NCBI RefSeq assembly: GCF_014490445.1
Contig: NZ_JACTUZ010000001.1
Location: 124,001-188,000, forward strand
Source of the DNA: Pseudoroseomonas ludipueritiae
GTDB taxonomy: Bacteria; Pseudomonadota; Alphaproteobacteria; Acetobacterales; Acetobacteraceae
DNA length: 64,000 bases
Reading direction: 5' to 3'
A model generated the notes under the pieces. The model searched no databases. It was given only the letters and a program-made list of their open reading frames with translations, and was not told the origin of the DNA. Made by a program: the position numbers and the translations under genes. Shown one piece after another: positions 29,914 through 38,061 of this stretch (position 1 is the stretch's first letter; every line of letters starts with the position of its first letter).

Positions 29914-31098
29914 ATGCCCAGCCTCCGCCTTTCGCGCCGCGTTGCCGCCACCGGCGCGCCCCCCATTCCCGCCGCCCGCGCCTGGGCCGCCCGTTACCAG
30001 GGCGGTGCTGGGCCGATGATCGACCTGACGCAGGCGGTCCCTGGCTACCCGCCGCACCCGGAGATGCTGGAACGGCTGGCCAGCGCCGCCGGCAGCCGCG
30101 CCTGCGCCGGCTACGGTGCCATCGATGGCGACCTGCCGCTGCGCGAGGCCCTGGCGGCGGATGTATCCGCCTTCTACGGGGCAGAGGTCGGCGCCGGAGA
30201 GGTGACCATCACCGCCGGCTGCAACCTGGCCTTCACCATGGCCATGACGGTTCTGGCCGGTACCGGCGATGCCGTTCTGCTGCCCACGCCCTGGTACTTC
30301 AACCATCGCATGGCGCTGGAACTGCTCGGCGTCGACGCCCTGCCCTTCGAGACCCGCGCCGAGGACGGCTTCGTGCCGGACCTGGAGCGGCTGGAAGCGG
30401 CGCTGACGCCGCAGGTCCGGGCGGTAGTGCTGGTCAGCCCCAACAATCCCACCGGCGCCATCTACCCACGCGAGGTCATTGCCAGCATTGCCGCCATCTG
30501 TCGCCGCAAGGGCGTCTGGCTGGTGCTGGATGAGACCTATCGCGACTTCCTGCCTGAAGACGCCTGCCCGCCGCATGACCTGTTCCAGGACCCGGATTGG
30601 CGGGATGGGGTGGTGCAGCTTTATTCCTTCGCGAAGTCCTATTGCATCCCGGGGCACCGCGTCGGCGCCATCGTGGGCGGCGGCGCATTCCGCGCCGAGT
30701 TGCTGAAGCTGGTGGATACCATGCAGATCTGCCCGCCCCGGGCGGCGCAGACAGCACTGGCCTGGGCCGTGCCGGCGCTGCGGGACTGGCGCCTGGCCAA
30801 CCGTGGCATCATGCAGGGGCGTGCCGCGGCCTTCCGGAGTGCGATGCAACAGGCGCCGGAATGGCGTATCGACGCGCTGGGGACATACTTCGCCTACCTG
30901 CGGCTGCCGGCCCATGCGCCGGATGCCCTGCGCGCCGCCGAGATCCTGGGCAGCGAACATGGTTTGCTCACCTTGCCCGGCCCCTTCTTCGGGCCTGGGC
31001 AGGAGCGGCACCTGCGCCTGGCCTTCGCCAATGTCGAGGAAGCGGCGCTGGCGGCCGTGCCGGACCGCCTGCGCCTCAGCGCAAAGGTTCCGGCCTGA
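29914..31098 (+). CDS. class I/II pyridoxal-phosphate aminotransferase
   Basis: A fold-type I aminotransferase of 394 aa related to aspartate/tyrosine transaminases. Cues: the substrate segment TQAVPGYPPHPEM; TAGCNLAFTMAM; PTPWYFNHRMAL; VSPNNPTGAIY; DETYRDFL; and the Schiff-base lysine Lys241 in YSFAKSYCIPGHRVG. The substrate is not clear. The frame is open far upstream (from 29197), but that part is an alternative reading of the glycosylase gene; ATG 29914 gives a normal family length. A stem-loop surrounds its stop codon. Confidence 0.92.
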   Translation: MPSLRLSRRVAATGAPPIPAARAWAARYQGGAGPMIDLTQAVPGYPPHPEMLERLASAAGSRACAGYGAIDGDLPLREALAADVSAFYGAEVGAGEVTITAGCNLAFTMAMTVLAGTGDAVLLPTPWYFNHRMALELLGVDALPFETRAEDGFVPDLERLEAALTPQVRAVVLVSPNNPTGAIYPREVIASIAAICRRKGVWLVLDETYRDFLPEDACPPHDLFQDPDWRDGVVQLYSFAKSYCIPGHRVGAIVGGGAFRAELLKLVDTMQICPPRAAQTALAWAVPALRDWRLANRGIMQGRAAAFRSAMQQAPEWRIDALGTYFAYLRLPAHAPDALRAAEILGSEHGLLTLPGPFFGPGQERHLRLAFANVEEAALAAVPDRLRLSAKVPA

Positions 31099-31106
31099 CC
31101 GGAACC
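31086..31106 (+). terminator. stem-loop around the aminotransferase stop codon
   Basis: Perfect 8-bp stem GGTTCCGG (31086-31093) and CCGGAACC (31099-31106). The 5-nt loop CCTGA contains the stop codon. No T-tract follows, so it would need Rho or act as an mRNA 3' end stabiliser. Confidence 0.45.
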
Positions 31107-31354
31107 GCGTCACCACCGGCGCGGCGGCGGGGCGACGGATAACACTGGCGGCGACGCCGGGTGGTGATGGCGGCCTACGGCGGCGGTGGCTGAGCCTCCG
31201 CCTCGCCGGAGGTAGACATGGTCACTGCGCCGGCCAGTCCCAGGGTGGCCGCCAATTGGAACAATCAGCGGCGTCTCAGCACATCCACCTCTGCATGCCT
31301 GTGCGCCGGGAGCCAACGCGGCCCGGCCACCTCGTTCCATGGAAGAGGCGTAAG
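31099..31354. other. gap without a supported gene
   Basis: 256 nt between the aminotransferase and a small minus-strand ORF. It is GC-rich, with a run of GGC/GGT-type triplets around 31150-31190. It contains a 6-bp hairpin CCTCCG (31195-31200) with CGGAGG (31207-31212). Next comes GGAGGT (31208-31213) and an ATG at 31218 that opens a 46-codon frame ending at 31358. That short frame has no recognisable features and runs into the minus-strand ORF. No RNA gene was recognised. Confidence 0.5.
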
Positions 31355-31585
31355 CTAAGCCGTCAGCCAGAGTGCGGCCCAGGCGACCAGCCAGCCTGCC
31401 AGAATACCGACGATGCCACCCAGCATGCCCTCCCGCAGCAGCGGGTGCAGGCGAAGGTTCAGCAGCGCCAGCCGGAGGCGGCGGAGCGGGGATGCCCGCG
31501 CCACCTGCCAGGAAGCGCGGGACGGCCAGTGCGGCCGCTGCCGCAGCGGGGGAGTAGCGAGGGAGAAGGCAGGTTCCTGCGGCAT
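31355..31585 (-). CDS. small membrane protein with one C-terminal helix, unknown function
   Basis: 76 residues from ATG 31585 (a GTG at 31600 is an alternative). The N-terminal half is basic, with repeated Arg (RASPLRRLRLALLNLRLHP). The C-terminal 26 residues are strongly hydrophobic (MLGGIVGILAGWLVAWAALW), a typical single membrane span. The upstream 60 nt is AT-rich for this genome, suggesting a promoter. No clear Shine-Dalgarno was seen. I do not recognise it; the amphipathic basic segment plus a helix argue that it is translated. Confidence 0.45.
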   Translation of the reverse strand: MPQEPAFSLATPPLRQRPHWPSRASWQVARASPLRRLRLALLNLRLHPLLREGMLGGIVGILAGWLVAWAALWLTA

Positions 31586-31631
31586 GGGAAGAACATGCAC
31601 ATAAAGAGAACTTCACCGTCAAGCCGCTTTT

Positions 31632-31646
31632 GAACCCTTTTTGTTC
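31632..31646. promoter_or_regulatory. dyad GAAC-N7-GTTC in an AT-rich spacer
   Basis: Inverted half-sites GAAC (31632-31635) and GTTC (31643-31646) with a T-rich 7-nt centre, upstream of the small minus-strand gene. Spacing equals that of the SOS box, but the halves are inverted rather than repeated, so it is not a standard LexA site. Confidence 0.25.
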
Positions 31647-31664
31647 TCATCCTCCAGGGTGTTG

Positions 31665-31688
31665 CGGCGGCGCTACGAAGCGCCGCCG
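31665..31688 (-). terminator. stem-loop ending the bisC-phoX-kinase-lyase operon
   Basis: Perfect 10-bp GC-rich stem, arms 31665-31674 and 31679-31688 (AGCGCCGCCG), around a 4-nt loop, starting 6 nt after the stop of the class III aminotransferase-family gene. No T-tract follows on the minus strand, so termination efficiency is uncertain. Confidence 0.5.
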
Positions 31689-31694
31689 GAAGCC

Positions 31695-33014
31695 TCAGCC
31701 GATCTCGCCGAGCACCGCGTCCACGCCTTCCAGGAAGCGGTCCGCGTGCTCACGCTGGAAGACCAGCGGCGGGCGGATCTTCAGCACATTGGCATGCGGC
31801 CCCGCGGCGCTGATCAGGATGCGGCGTTCCCGCAGGCCATTCACCAGCTTGGCCGTGCTTTCGCCATCCGGCTCCCGCGTGGCACGGTCCCGCACCAGCT
31901 CCACCCCGATGAAGAGCCCGGCGCCCCGGACGTCGCCGATGACCTCATGTCGCTGGGCCAGGCCGCGCAGCCCCTCGCGCAGATAGGCGCCGACATCCCG
32001 GGCGTTCTCCAGGATGCCCTCGCCCTCGATCACCTCCAGCACAGCCTGCCCCACGGCGCAGGAGACCGGGTTGCCGCCGAAGGTGTTGAAGTAGCGGGTG
32101 CGCTCGCCAAAGCGGTCCAGGATCTCCGGCTTGGCGACCATGGCGGCGATGGGGTGGCCGTTGCCCATGGGCTTGCCCATGGTGACCATGTCCGGCACCA
32201 AGCCGTGGCGCATGAAGCCCCACATGGCCTCACCGGTGCGGCCGAAGCCCGGCTGCACCTCGTCCGCGATGAAGAGGCCACCCGCTTCGCGGATCGCCGC
32301 CACCGCCGGCTGCAGGAAGCCGGGCGGGTCGGAGAAGACACCGTCGCTGGAGAAGATGGTGTCCACCAGCAGCGCGGCGGGACGGATGCCATGCGCGACC
32401 ATGTCGGCGATGGCTTCCCGCACGGCGCGGCCGAAGGCCTCGCCGACATCCTGGCCGCTGGCACGGTACAGATCGGGCGCCGGCACCGTGCGGACATGAG
32501 CACCCAGCGTGATGCCATCTCCCAGCGAGGGAGACATCTCCGAGATCGCGACGGTGACACCATGATAGGCCAGCCGCGTCACGATCATGCCGGTGCCGCC
32601 GGTGAAGCTGCGGGCGGCGCGATAGGCGAGGTCGTTCGCCTCGCTGCCGGTGCAGGTGAACATCACGTGGCTCAGCTCGGGCGGGAAGTAGCCCAGCAGC
32701 TTCTCGGCATAATCGAGGATGGTGTCGTTCAGGTAGCGGGTATGGGTGTTCAGCACCGCCGCCTGCCGCGACAGCGCCGCCACCACATGCGGGTGGCAAT
32801 GCCCGACGCTGGCGACGTTGTTGTAGACATCGAGGTAAGCGTTGCCGTCCGGGTCGTAGAGCCAGACCCCCTCGCCCCGCACCACATGCACCGGGTTGGC
32901 GTAGAACAACCGGTAAGCGGGGCCCAGCAGCTTCTGCCGCCGTGCGATCAGTTCCTGCTCACGTGGGGCGACGCCATTGGTGGCCTTGGCATCGAAGGCA
33001 TTGATCATGCTCAC
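31695..33014 (-). CDS. class III aminotransferase-family enzyme, probable amino-phospholyase
   Basis: A PLP enzyme of 439 aa. Asp251 (DEVQPGFGRTG) contacts the pyridine nitrogen, and Lys281 in TMGKPMGNGHPIA forms the Schiff base. The KPMGNGHP block is the pattern I know from ethanolamine-phosphate and 5-phosphohydroxylysine phospho-lyases (ETNPPL/PHYKPL), rather than ordinary omega-transaminases. The gene upstream encodes a matching kinase, so a kinase plus phospho-lyase pathway yielding an aldehyde, ammonia and phosphate is inferred. The GTG start overlaps that gene's stop (GTGA); ATG 33008 is an alternative. Confidence 0.88.
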   Translation of the reverse strand: MSMINAFDAKATNGVAPREQELIARRQKLLGPAYRLFYANPVHVVRGEGVWLYDPDGNAYLDVYNNVASVGHCHPHVVAALSRQAAVLNTHTRYLNDTILDYAEKLLGYFPPELSHVMFTCTGSEANDLAYRAARSFTGGTGMIVTRLAYHGVTVAISEMSPSLGDGITLGAHVRTVPAPDLYRASGQDVGEAFGRAVREAIADMVAHGIRPAALLVDTIFSSDGVFSDPPGFLQPAVAAIREAGGLFIADEVQPGFGRTGEAMWGFMRHGLVPDMVTMGKPMGNGHPIAAMVAKPEILDRFGERTRYFNTFGGNPVSCAVGQAVLEVIEGEGILENARDVGAYLREGLRGLAQRHEVIGDVRGAGLFIGVELVRDRATREPDGESTAKLVNGLRERRILISAAGPHANVLKIRPPLVFQREHADRFLEGVDAVLGEIG

Positions 33015-34066
33015 GGGGCAATGGTCCTTGCGCAGGCGGCGTGGAAGATGGCGCGGGCTTCGTCGCGCGGGATGGCGGCCAGGCGCTCCAGCCCGGCCCA
33101 GGAACGTGGCGCATTGCGGAGGATATAGGCCGCGTTCTCCGGCTGCAGCCGCGCGCGCCAGCCGCTGATGGCGACGCTGATGACGCCGCGCACCGCGATC
33201 AGGTCAAAGAGGATATCCAACTCCTCCGGCAGCAGCGGACAGACGGCATGGAAGGCGGCGGCCATCTCCGCCGGTCCTTCCAGCGGATGGCCCTCCGGCT
33301 GCACGTGATAGGCGCAGGCGGTGGCGAGGTCCTGCACCAGCGGCGCATGCACCATGTCGCCGAAGTCGATGACGCCGGCGATCTGCGCATCCTCCACCGC
33401 ATCGGCCAGCACGTTATGCGGGTTGAAGTCGTTGTGGATCACCTGCTTCCGCAGGTTCCGCATCACCGGTAGCGCCTCCTGCTCGAAAACATCCAGCAGG
33501 CGCTCCGGAATGGCGCGGCGCGCAGGGTCTTCGATGGCGGCCAGCAGCTCCCGGGCGCGGGCAGCATGTTGGATGTCCCAGAGCAGCACATGGTGCTGCG
33601 CCGGGTGGCTGAAGCCTCGCAGCGCCAGGTCCAGCCGCGCCAGCAGCGCGCCGAGGTTGCGCCGCTGCGCCGGGCTGGAGGCCGTGAGGTGCAGCGGCCT
33701 TCCCGGTAGCCAGGAATAAACGCGCACCAGCCGCAGAGGCTGGCCTGGCACCTCGTAAGGCACAGTCAGGGGCAGACGGGCGCGGGGCACCGGAAGGCCG
33801 GGGTCCGACTGCGCCAGATGCAGCAGCGCCTGCCCTTGGAAGTCGGTGACGGCGGGGTCCTCGGCGGGATGGACCACCTTCAGCACGTATTCGGCGCCAT
33901 CCGCCGCCCGCAGGTGGAAGTTGCGGTCGCGCTCGCCGGTCAGCGGCGTCGCCACCGCCTCCAGCCCGAAATGCAGGCGGGCCAGCGCCACCGCCTCATC
34001 GGCGGAGACTGGCGGGACGGGCGCGTCCAATACCGCGCCCAGGTGGTCAGCAGGCATCAGGTCCAT
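33011..34066 (-). CDS. APH-family kinase, hydroxylysine-kinase-like
   Basis: A 351-residue aminoglycoside-phosphotransferase-fold kinase. The N-lobe loop reads LTGERDRNFHLR with Lys63 (YVLKVV) as the ATP lysine. The catalytic loop HNDFNPHNVL has Asp213 and Asn218, and the metal Asp234 is in GVIDFGDMVHAP. IDFGDM and the RDRNFHL block resemble hydroxylysine kinase (AGPHD1/HYKK) more than antibiotic kinases. It is coupled by a 4-nt overlap to the phospho-lyase-like gene. ATG 34066 is chosen; the ORF upstream is a shadow of phoX. The phosphorylated amino alcohol is not identified. Confidence 0.87.
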   Translation of the reverse strand: MDLMPADHLGAVLDAPVPPVSADEAVALARLHFGLEAVATPLTGERDRNFHLRAADGAEYVLKVVHPAEDPAVTDFQGQALLHLAQSDPGLPVPRARLPLTVPYEVPGQPLRLVRVYSWLPGRPLHLTASSPAQRRNLGALLARLDLALRGFSHPAQHHVLLWDIQHAARARELLAAIEDPARRAIPERLLDVFEQEALPVMRNLRKQVIHNDFNPHNVLADAVEDAQIAGVIDFGDMVHAPLVQDLATACAYHVQPEGHPLEGPAEMAAAFHAVCPLLPEELDILFDLIAVRGVISVAISGWRARLQPENAAYILRNAPRSWAGLERLAAIPRDEARAIFHAACARTIAP

Positions 34067-34137
34067 CGGTTCCCGACTTGGATAGGGTGTCAGTGTCACG
34101 GCCAAGCCGATGCCGCGCAACCCGCCCGCGCCCCACT

Positions 34138-35724
34138 TCAGCCGCCAACCGGACCGCCACTCTCCCGCACAAAGGACATCAAGGTGCTGCGTGGCGGTAC
34201 CGAGGGGTCGAACTGCGGCCAGCGCGTGCCGGGCCGCGCATAGTCCGAGCCCGGATTGGCTCCTGGCGCACGGGCCACGGTGAAAAGCGCCTGCCCGTCC
34301 GGGGTCATGGCGGCGCCGCCAATGCCGGCCGCGAAAGGCGCGCCATAGAGTGGCAGGGGCAGCCCGCGTCCAGGCCCATCCGTGTCGCAGCCATAGAGCG
34401 TGTCCGGGGCCTGCCCGATGCGCCCGGCATGGTCGGTGCCGATCCAGAGGCGCCCGCGCCCATCCACCGCCAAGGTGGTCGGCGCATCCGGCCAAGCGCT
34501 GCCGAGAGAGGCGAAGCGCGCCGGTGGCTGCCCGCCGACCAGCAGCAGGCTGGCTGCCGCGCTCTCCGCGGCATGGTCGCCACCGGCGGGGCTGATCTCC
34601 ACCACATGGCCACCGCTGCTGCCGGCCAGCGGGTTCAGGGTATCCACCTGTTCCGGCCTTCGGGCCGCATTGCCGCGGCAGGCCAGGTAGAGGCGCCCGG
34701 AGCGCGGGTCGATCGCGAGGCCCGAGGGCACGTCGAAAGCCACGGCGGCTGCCTGGCTGGCGGCGGCGAGAGGGTTCAATGCAGTCTCGGCGCCACCAGG
34801 CAGCGCCACCCAGGAAAGGCCGCGCCCATTCAGCCGCGCCACGAAGAGGGTACCGGCATCCAGCGCATCCGGCGCATCAGCCGGCCCGGCCGAGATGAAG
34901 CGGAAGAGGTAACCGAAGGCGCGCCGGTCGGTCATGTAGACCACCGCGCGCCCATCCGCCGTCAGCGCCGCGGCGGCGTCACCGCGCGGAAAGCGCGCCA
35001 GCGCACTGCGCTTGGCCGGGATGGATTGCGGGTCCAGCGGGTCGAGTTCCGTCATCCAGCCGAAGCGTGTCCCCTCGGAGAAGCGCGGGTACAGGTCCCG
35101 CAGGCGGGTCAGCCAGGAAGCGGGGTCATCCTCGCCCAGAAGCAGCGTGCCCCAGGGGGTGGCGCAGCCGCCGGAGACACCTAGCAGGCCCTGTACGGTG
35201 TCCCCCACCGCCTCGGCGGCGGGGCCGGTGATGCGGCACAAGGTATCGGCCGTCAGGCGGCGGGACTGGTAGCCGCCATCGACCACGATCCAGCGCCCGC
35301 CCTGCTTCTCCAGGTTCAGCAGGGAGGCGCCCTGCATCATCGCCGCCACCGCCGGATGATCCCGCCCATCCGGGAAGGCCATGGCAGGGTCCACCGTGGG
35401 ATGCGCCACGGCCAGGATGGCACGTGCCACGCCATCCGTGGCGGGCGGTGCCGGCAGCAGAGCGCAGATGCGGGCATCCCAGCCGAACTGGGCCGCGGCG
35501 GCCTGGGCGCTCGGGCGGCGCGGATTCCAGTCCGGCGCGTCAAAGGTCACGCGGTCGCCCCAGCGCAGCAGCACAGCGCGGCGATAACCGGCGGCCACCG
35601 TGTCATCCGGCTTCAGCGGCATGGCGCGCGGCGGAATGTCCAGCGTCGTCACCTGCGCCTGTGCCGCCAGCGGCAGCAGTGGCAGGGTGGCGGCACTAGC
35701 CAGGAGGTTGCGGCGGTGGAGCAT
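34138..35724 (-). CDS. PhoX/DUF839-family protein with Tat-like signal
   Basis: A 528-residue protein of the DUF839 (PhoX alkaline phosphatase) family. The N-terminus MLHRRNLLASAATLPLLPLA has a twin-arginine motif and a signal ending AQA-Q, so export folded to the periplasm is expected. Family cues: GGCATPWGTLLLGED; FGWMTELDP; KRSALARF; and VVYMTDRRAFGYLFRF. PhoX enzymes use iron and calcium and hydrolyse phosphate esters; several residues around the metal sites differ from what I recall of PhoX, so phosphatase activity is not assured. The start overlaps the molybdoenzyme stop by 1 nt. Confidence 0.85.
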   Translation of the reverse strand: MLHRRNLLASAATLPLLPLAAQAQVTTLDIPPRAMPLKPDDTVAAGYRRAVLLRWGDRVTFDAPDWNPRRPSAQAAAAQFGWDARICALLPAPPATDGVARAILAVAHPTVDPAMAFPDGRDHPAVAAMMQGASLLNLEKQGGRWIVVDGGYQSRRLTADTLCRITGPAAEAVGDTVQGLLGVSGGCATPWGTLLLGEDDPASWLTRLRDLYPRFSEGTRFGWMTELDPLDPQSIPAKRSALARFPRGDAAAALTADGRAVVYMTDRRAFGYLFRFISAGPADAPDALDAGTLFVARLNGRGLSWVALPGGAETALNPLAAASQAAAVAFDVPSGLAIDPRSGRLYLACRGNAARRPEQVDTLNPLAGSSGGHVVEISPAGGDHAAESAAASLLLVGGQPPARFASLGSAWPDAPTTLAVDGRGRLWIGTDHAGRIGQAPDTLYGCDTDGPGRGLPLPLYGAPFAAGIGGAAMTPDGQALFTVARAPGANPGSDYARPGTRWPQFDPSVPPRSTLMSFVRESGGPVGG

Positions 35725-38021
35725 CAGGCCGCCTCCTCGGCAATCGCGGGCGGCGCGAATACCGTAACTTCAGGCAAGGCGCCCTCAAAGCGTTTCACCT
35801 GCGCCAGGCAGGACTGCGCGGCGCAGCCCTGGCCAAGGCGGGAGGTGCCCACATCCTGCGTCAGCACATTGGGGTTGCCGTGGCGGTCCAGCCCGTCGCC
35901 CGCAGGATCCCACCATGCTCCGGTGGCCATGGCGACGACGCCGGCGCGGATGCCGTCATCCAGCCGCAGGCCGCCGAGACAGGCGCCACGGTCATTGAAG
36001 ACGCGCACCACATCACCATCCGAAAGGCCGCGTCCGGCGGCATCGGCCGGGTGCATCAGAATGGGCTCACGGCCCCGGATCTTGTTGGCGGCGGCTACGC
36101 GCCCCTGGTCGAGTTGCCCGTGCAGGCGTGTGGCGGGCTGGTAGGAGAGCAGATGCAACGGGAAACGCGCGGCCGCGCTGGCACCGAGATACTCCGCCGG
36201 CGCCTGCCAGCGTGGGTGCCCGCCGATTTCGGCATAGCCAAAGCCGGCAATGGTTTCCGAGAAGAGTTCCACCTTGCCGGAGGGAGTGTTCAGCGGATGC
36301 GCCTCCGGGTTCCGTGCGAAGTCGGAGAAGAGGACGAATTCTTCCTCGGGCGGCGGGGTCTCGACATAGCCCTCGGCCCAGAAGCGGTCGAAATCCGGTG
36401 CATCGAAGCCGATGCGGGCGCAGGCGGCGCGCCAGCGGTCGTAAAGGTGGCGCAGCCAGGCATCCTCGTTGCGCTGCTCGGTGAAGCGGTCGCGGAAGCC
36501 CAGGGCCTCGGCGATATCCGCCAGCATGTCATGGTCGTTGCGCGCCTGGGCCTGCGGCGGAATGGCCTGGTGCATCGCCCGTACGAAGCGGTCGGAGGAG
36601 GAGGAACCGATGTCGTTCCGCTCCAGCGTAGTGGTCGCCGGCAGCACGATGTCGGCGTGGCGGGCGGGGGCGGTCCACCAGGGCTCCTGCACCACCACCG
36701 TATCGGCACGGCACCAGCCGCGCAGCAGGCGGTTGAGGTCCTGGTGATGGTGGAAGGGATTGCCGCCAGCCCACCAGATCATGCGGATGTCGGGCAGCGG
36801 GATATCGCGGCCGTTGTATTGCAGCACCTCCCCCGGCCGTTCCAGCAGCTCCGTGACGCGGGAGACGGGGATGGCGGTGCCAACCGGGTTACGGGGCGCG
36901 GGCATCGAAACGGAGGGCAGGTTCAGGCGCGGCGTGCCCATGCCGTTCATGCTGCCATAGCCGAAGACCACGCCCTGCCCCGGCTTGCCGATGCCGCCCA
37001 GCATGGAGGCCAGCGCCACCAGCATCCACCAGGGCTGCTCCCCGTGCTCGGCGCGCTGAAGCGACCAGGTGGCGGTCAGCATGGTCGGCAGGCCGGCGGC
37101 TTCCAGCGCCAGGCGGCGGATGGTGGCGGCGGGAACCTCGGTGATGGCCTCGGCCCATTCCGGTGTCTTGGGCGTGCCGTCGCTCTCGCCTAGGATATAG
37201 GGGCGTAGCTTCTCCCAGCCCGTGCAATGGGTGGACAGGAAGCCGCGGTCCTCCAGCCCCACCGCCAGGATGGCATGCGCCATGCCGAGGATCAGCGCCG
37301 TATCGGTATTGGGGCGGATCGGCACCCATTCGGCCTGCAGGAAATCCGGCGCATCGCCCCGGAAAGGCGAGATATTGACGAAGCGCACGCCCGCCGCCGC
37401 CACCTGCCGCAGCCAGGGCACGTATTCATGCGCGCCGGCACCGCCCGCCGTGATCAAGGCATTCTTCAAGGGCAGCCCGCCGAAGCACAGCATCAGCTTC
37501 GTGTGCTTCACGATACTGGGCCAGTCCGTCACCTTCCCCTGGATCACGTCATTGGTACCGAGGATATGCGGCATCAGCGTCATGCCGGCGCCGTAGGAGT
37601 AATTCGTGACCTGGGTGGTGAAGCCGCCTCCCAGCCCGAGGAAGCGTTGCAACTGGCTGCGCGCATGATGGAAGCGCCCGGCCGAGGACCAGCCGTAAGA
37701 CCCGCCCAGGATGGCCGCATGGCCAAATTCGGCGCGCACCCGCCGCGTCTCCTCCGCCACCAGCCGCGTGACCTGATCCCAGGAGACCGGCACGAAGGCG
37801 TCTCCGCCGCGAAGCGAGCCCCGCCGCTCCCCGCGCAACCAGCCGGTGCGGACGTAAGGCCGGTCGATGCGCGTGCGGGCATGCACGGCATCCGGCACGG
37901 ATTGGATCAGCGTGCTCGGTGAAGGATCACGGGCAAAAGGGCGCACGCCGGCGACGCGCCCATCCTCAACAATCGCGTCGAAGCTGCCCCAGTGCGCGGC
38001 GTGCGGTTTGATCTCGACCAT
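35724..38021 (-). CDS. molybdopterin oxidoreductase, BisC/TMAO-DMSO reductase type
   Basis: A 765-residue bis-MGD molybdoenzyme. There is no Tat signal and no N-terminal Cys-rich iron-sulfur motif, so it is a cytoplasmic, cluster-free form like biotin-sulfoxide reductase BisC. The serine Mo-ligand region is GGSYGWSSAGRFHHA. Cofactor-binding blocks include WWAGGNPFHHHQD, LPATTTLERNDIGSSSSD and, near the C-terminus, HPADAAGRGLSDGD. AAGGAG lies about 7 nt before ATG 38021. Possible substrates are S- or N-oxides. Tight coupling to the exported PhoX-like gene is unusual. Confidence 0.92.
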   Translation of the reverse strand: MVEIKPHAAHWGSFDAIVEDGRVAGVRPFARDPSPSTLIQSVPDAVHARTRIDRPYVRTGWLRGERRGSLRGGDAFVPVSWDQVTRLVAEETRRVRAEFGHAAILGGSYGWSSAGRFHHARSQLQRFLGLGGGFTTQVTNYSYGAGMTLMPHILGTNDVIQGKVTDWPSIVKHTKLMLCFGGLPLKNALITAGGAGAHEYVPWLRQVAAAGVRFVNISPFRGDAPDFLQAEWVPIRPNTDTALILGMAHAILAVGLEDRGFLSTHCTGWEKLRPYILGESDGTPKTPEWAEAITEVPAATIRRLALEAAGLPTMLTATWSLQRAEHGEQPWWMLVALASMLGGIGKPGQGVVFGYGSMNGMGTPRLNLPSVSMPAPRNPVGTAIPVSRVTELLERPGEVLQYNGRDIPLPDIRMIWWAGGNPFHHHQDLNRLLRGWCRADTVVVQEPWWTAPARHADIVLPATTTLERNDIGSSSSDRFVRAMHQAIPPQAQARNDHDMLADIAEALGFRDRFTEQRNEDAWLRHLYDRWRAACARIGFDAPDFDRFWAEGYVETPPPEEEFVLFSDFARNPEAHPLNTPSGKVELFSETIAGFGYAEIGGHPRWQAPAEYLGASAAARFPLHLLSYQPATRLHGQLDQGRVAAANKIRGREPILMHPADAAGRGLSDGDVVRVFNDRGACLGGLRLDDGIRAGVVAMATGAWWDPAGDGLDRHGNPNVLTQDVGTSRLGQGCAAQSCLAQVKRFEGALPEVTVFAPPAIAEEAA

Positions 38022-38061
38022 GGGGCAACTCCTTCTCCGGGCGGCGGAAGCTAGGGCGCTT

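Noticed and set aside
31632-31646. LexA box upstream of the small minus-strand gene
   Set aside because: GAAC-N7-GTTC has inverted half-sites; the alphaproteobacterial SOS box needs a direct repeat.
33011-34066. Aminoglycoside-resistance kinase
   Set aside because: The fold is shared, but the IDFGDM and RDRNFHL blocks and the coupled phospho-lyase gene point to a metabolic kinase.
34067-34137. Promoter between the PhoX-like and kinase genes
   Set aside because: The 71-nt gap has no convincing -35/-10 pair on the minus strand.
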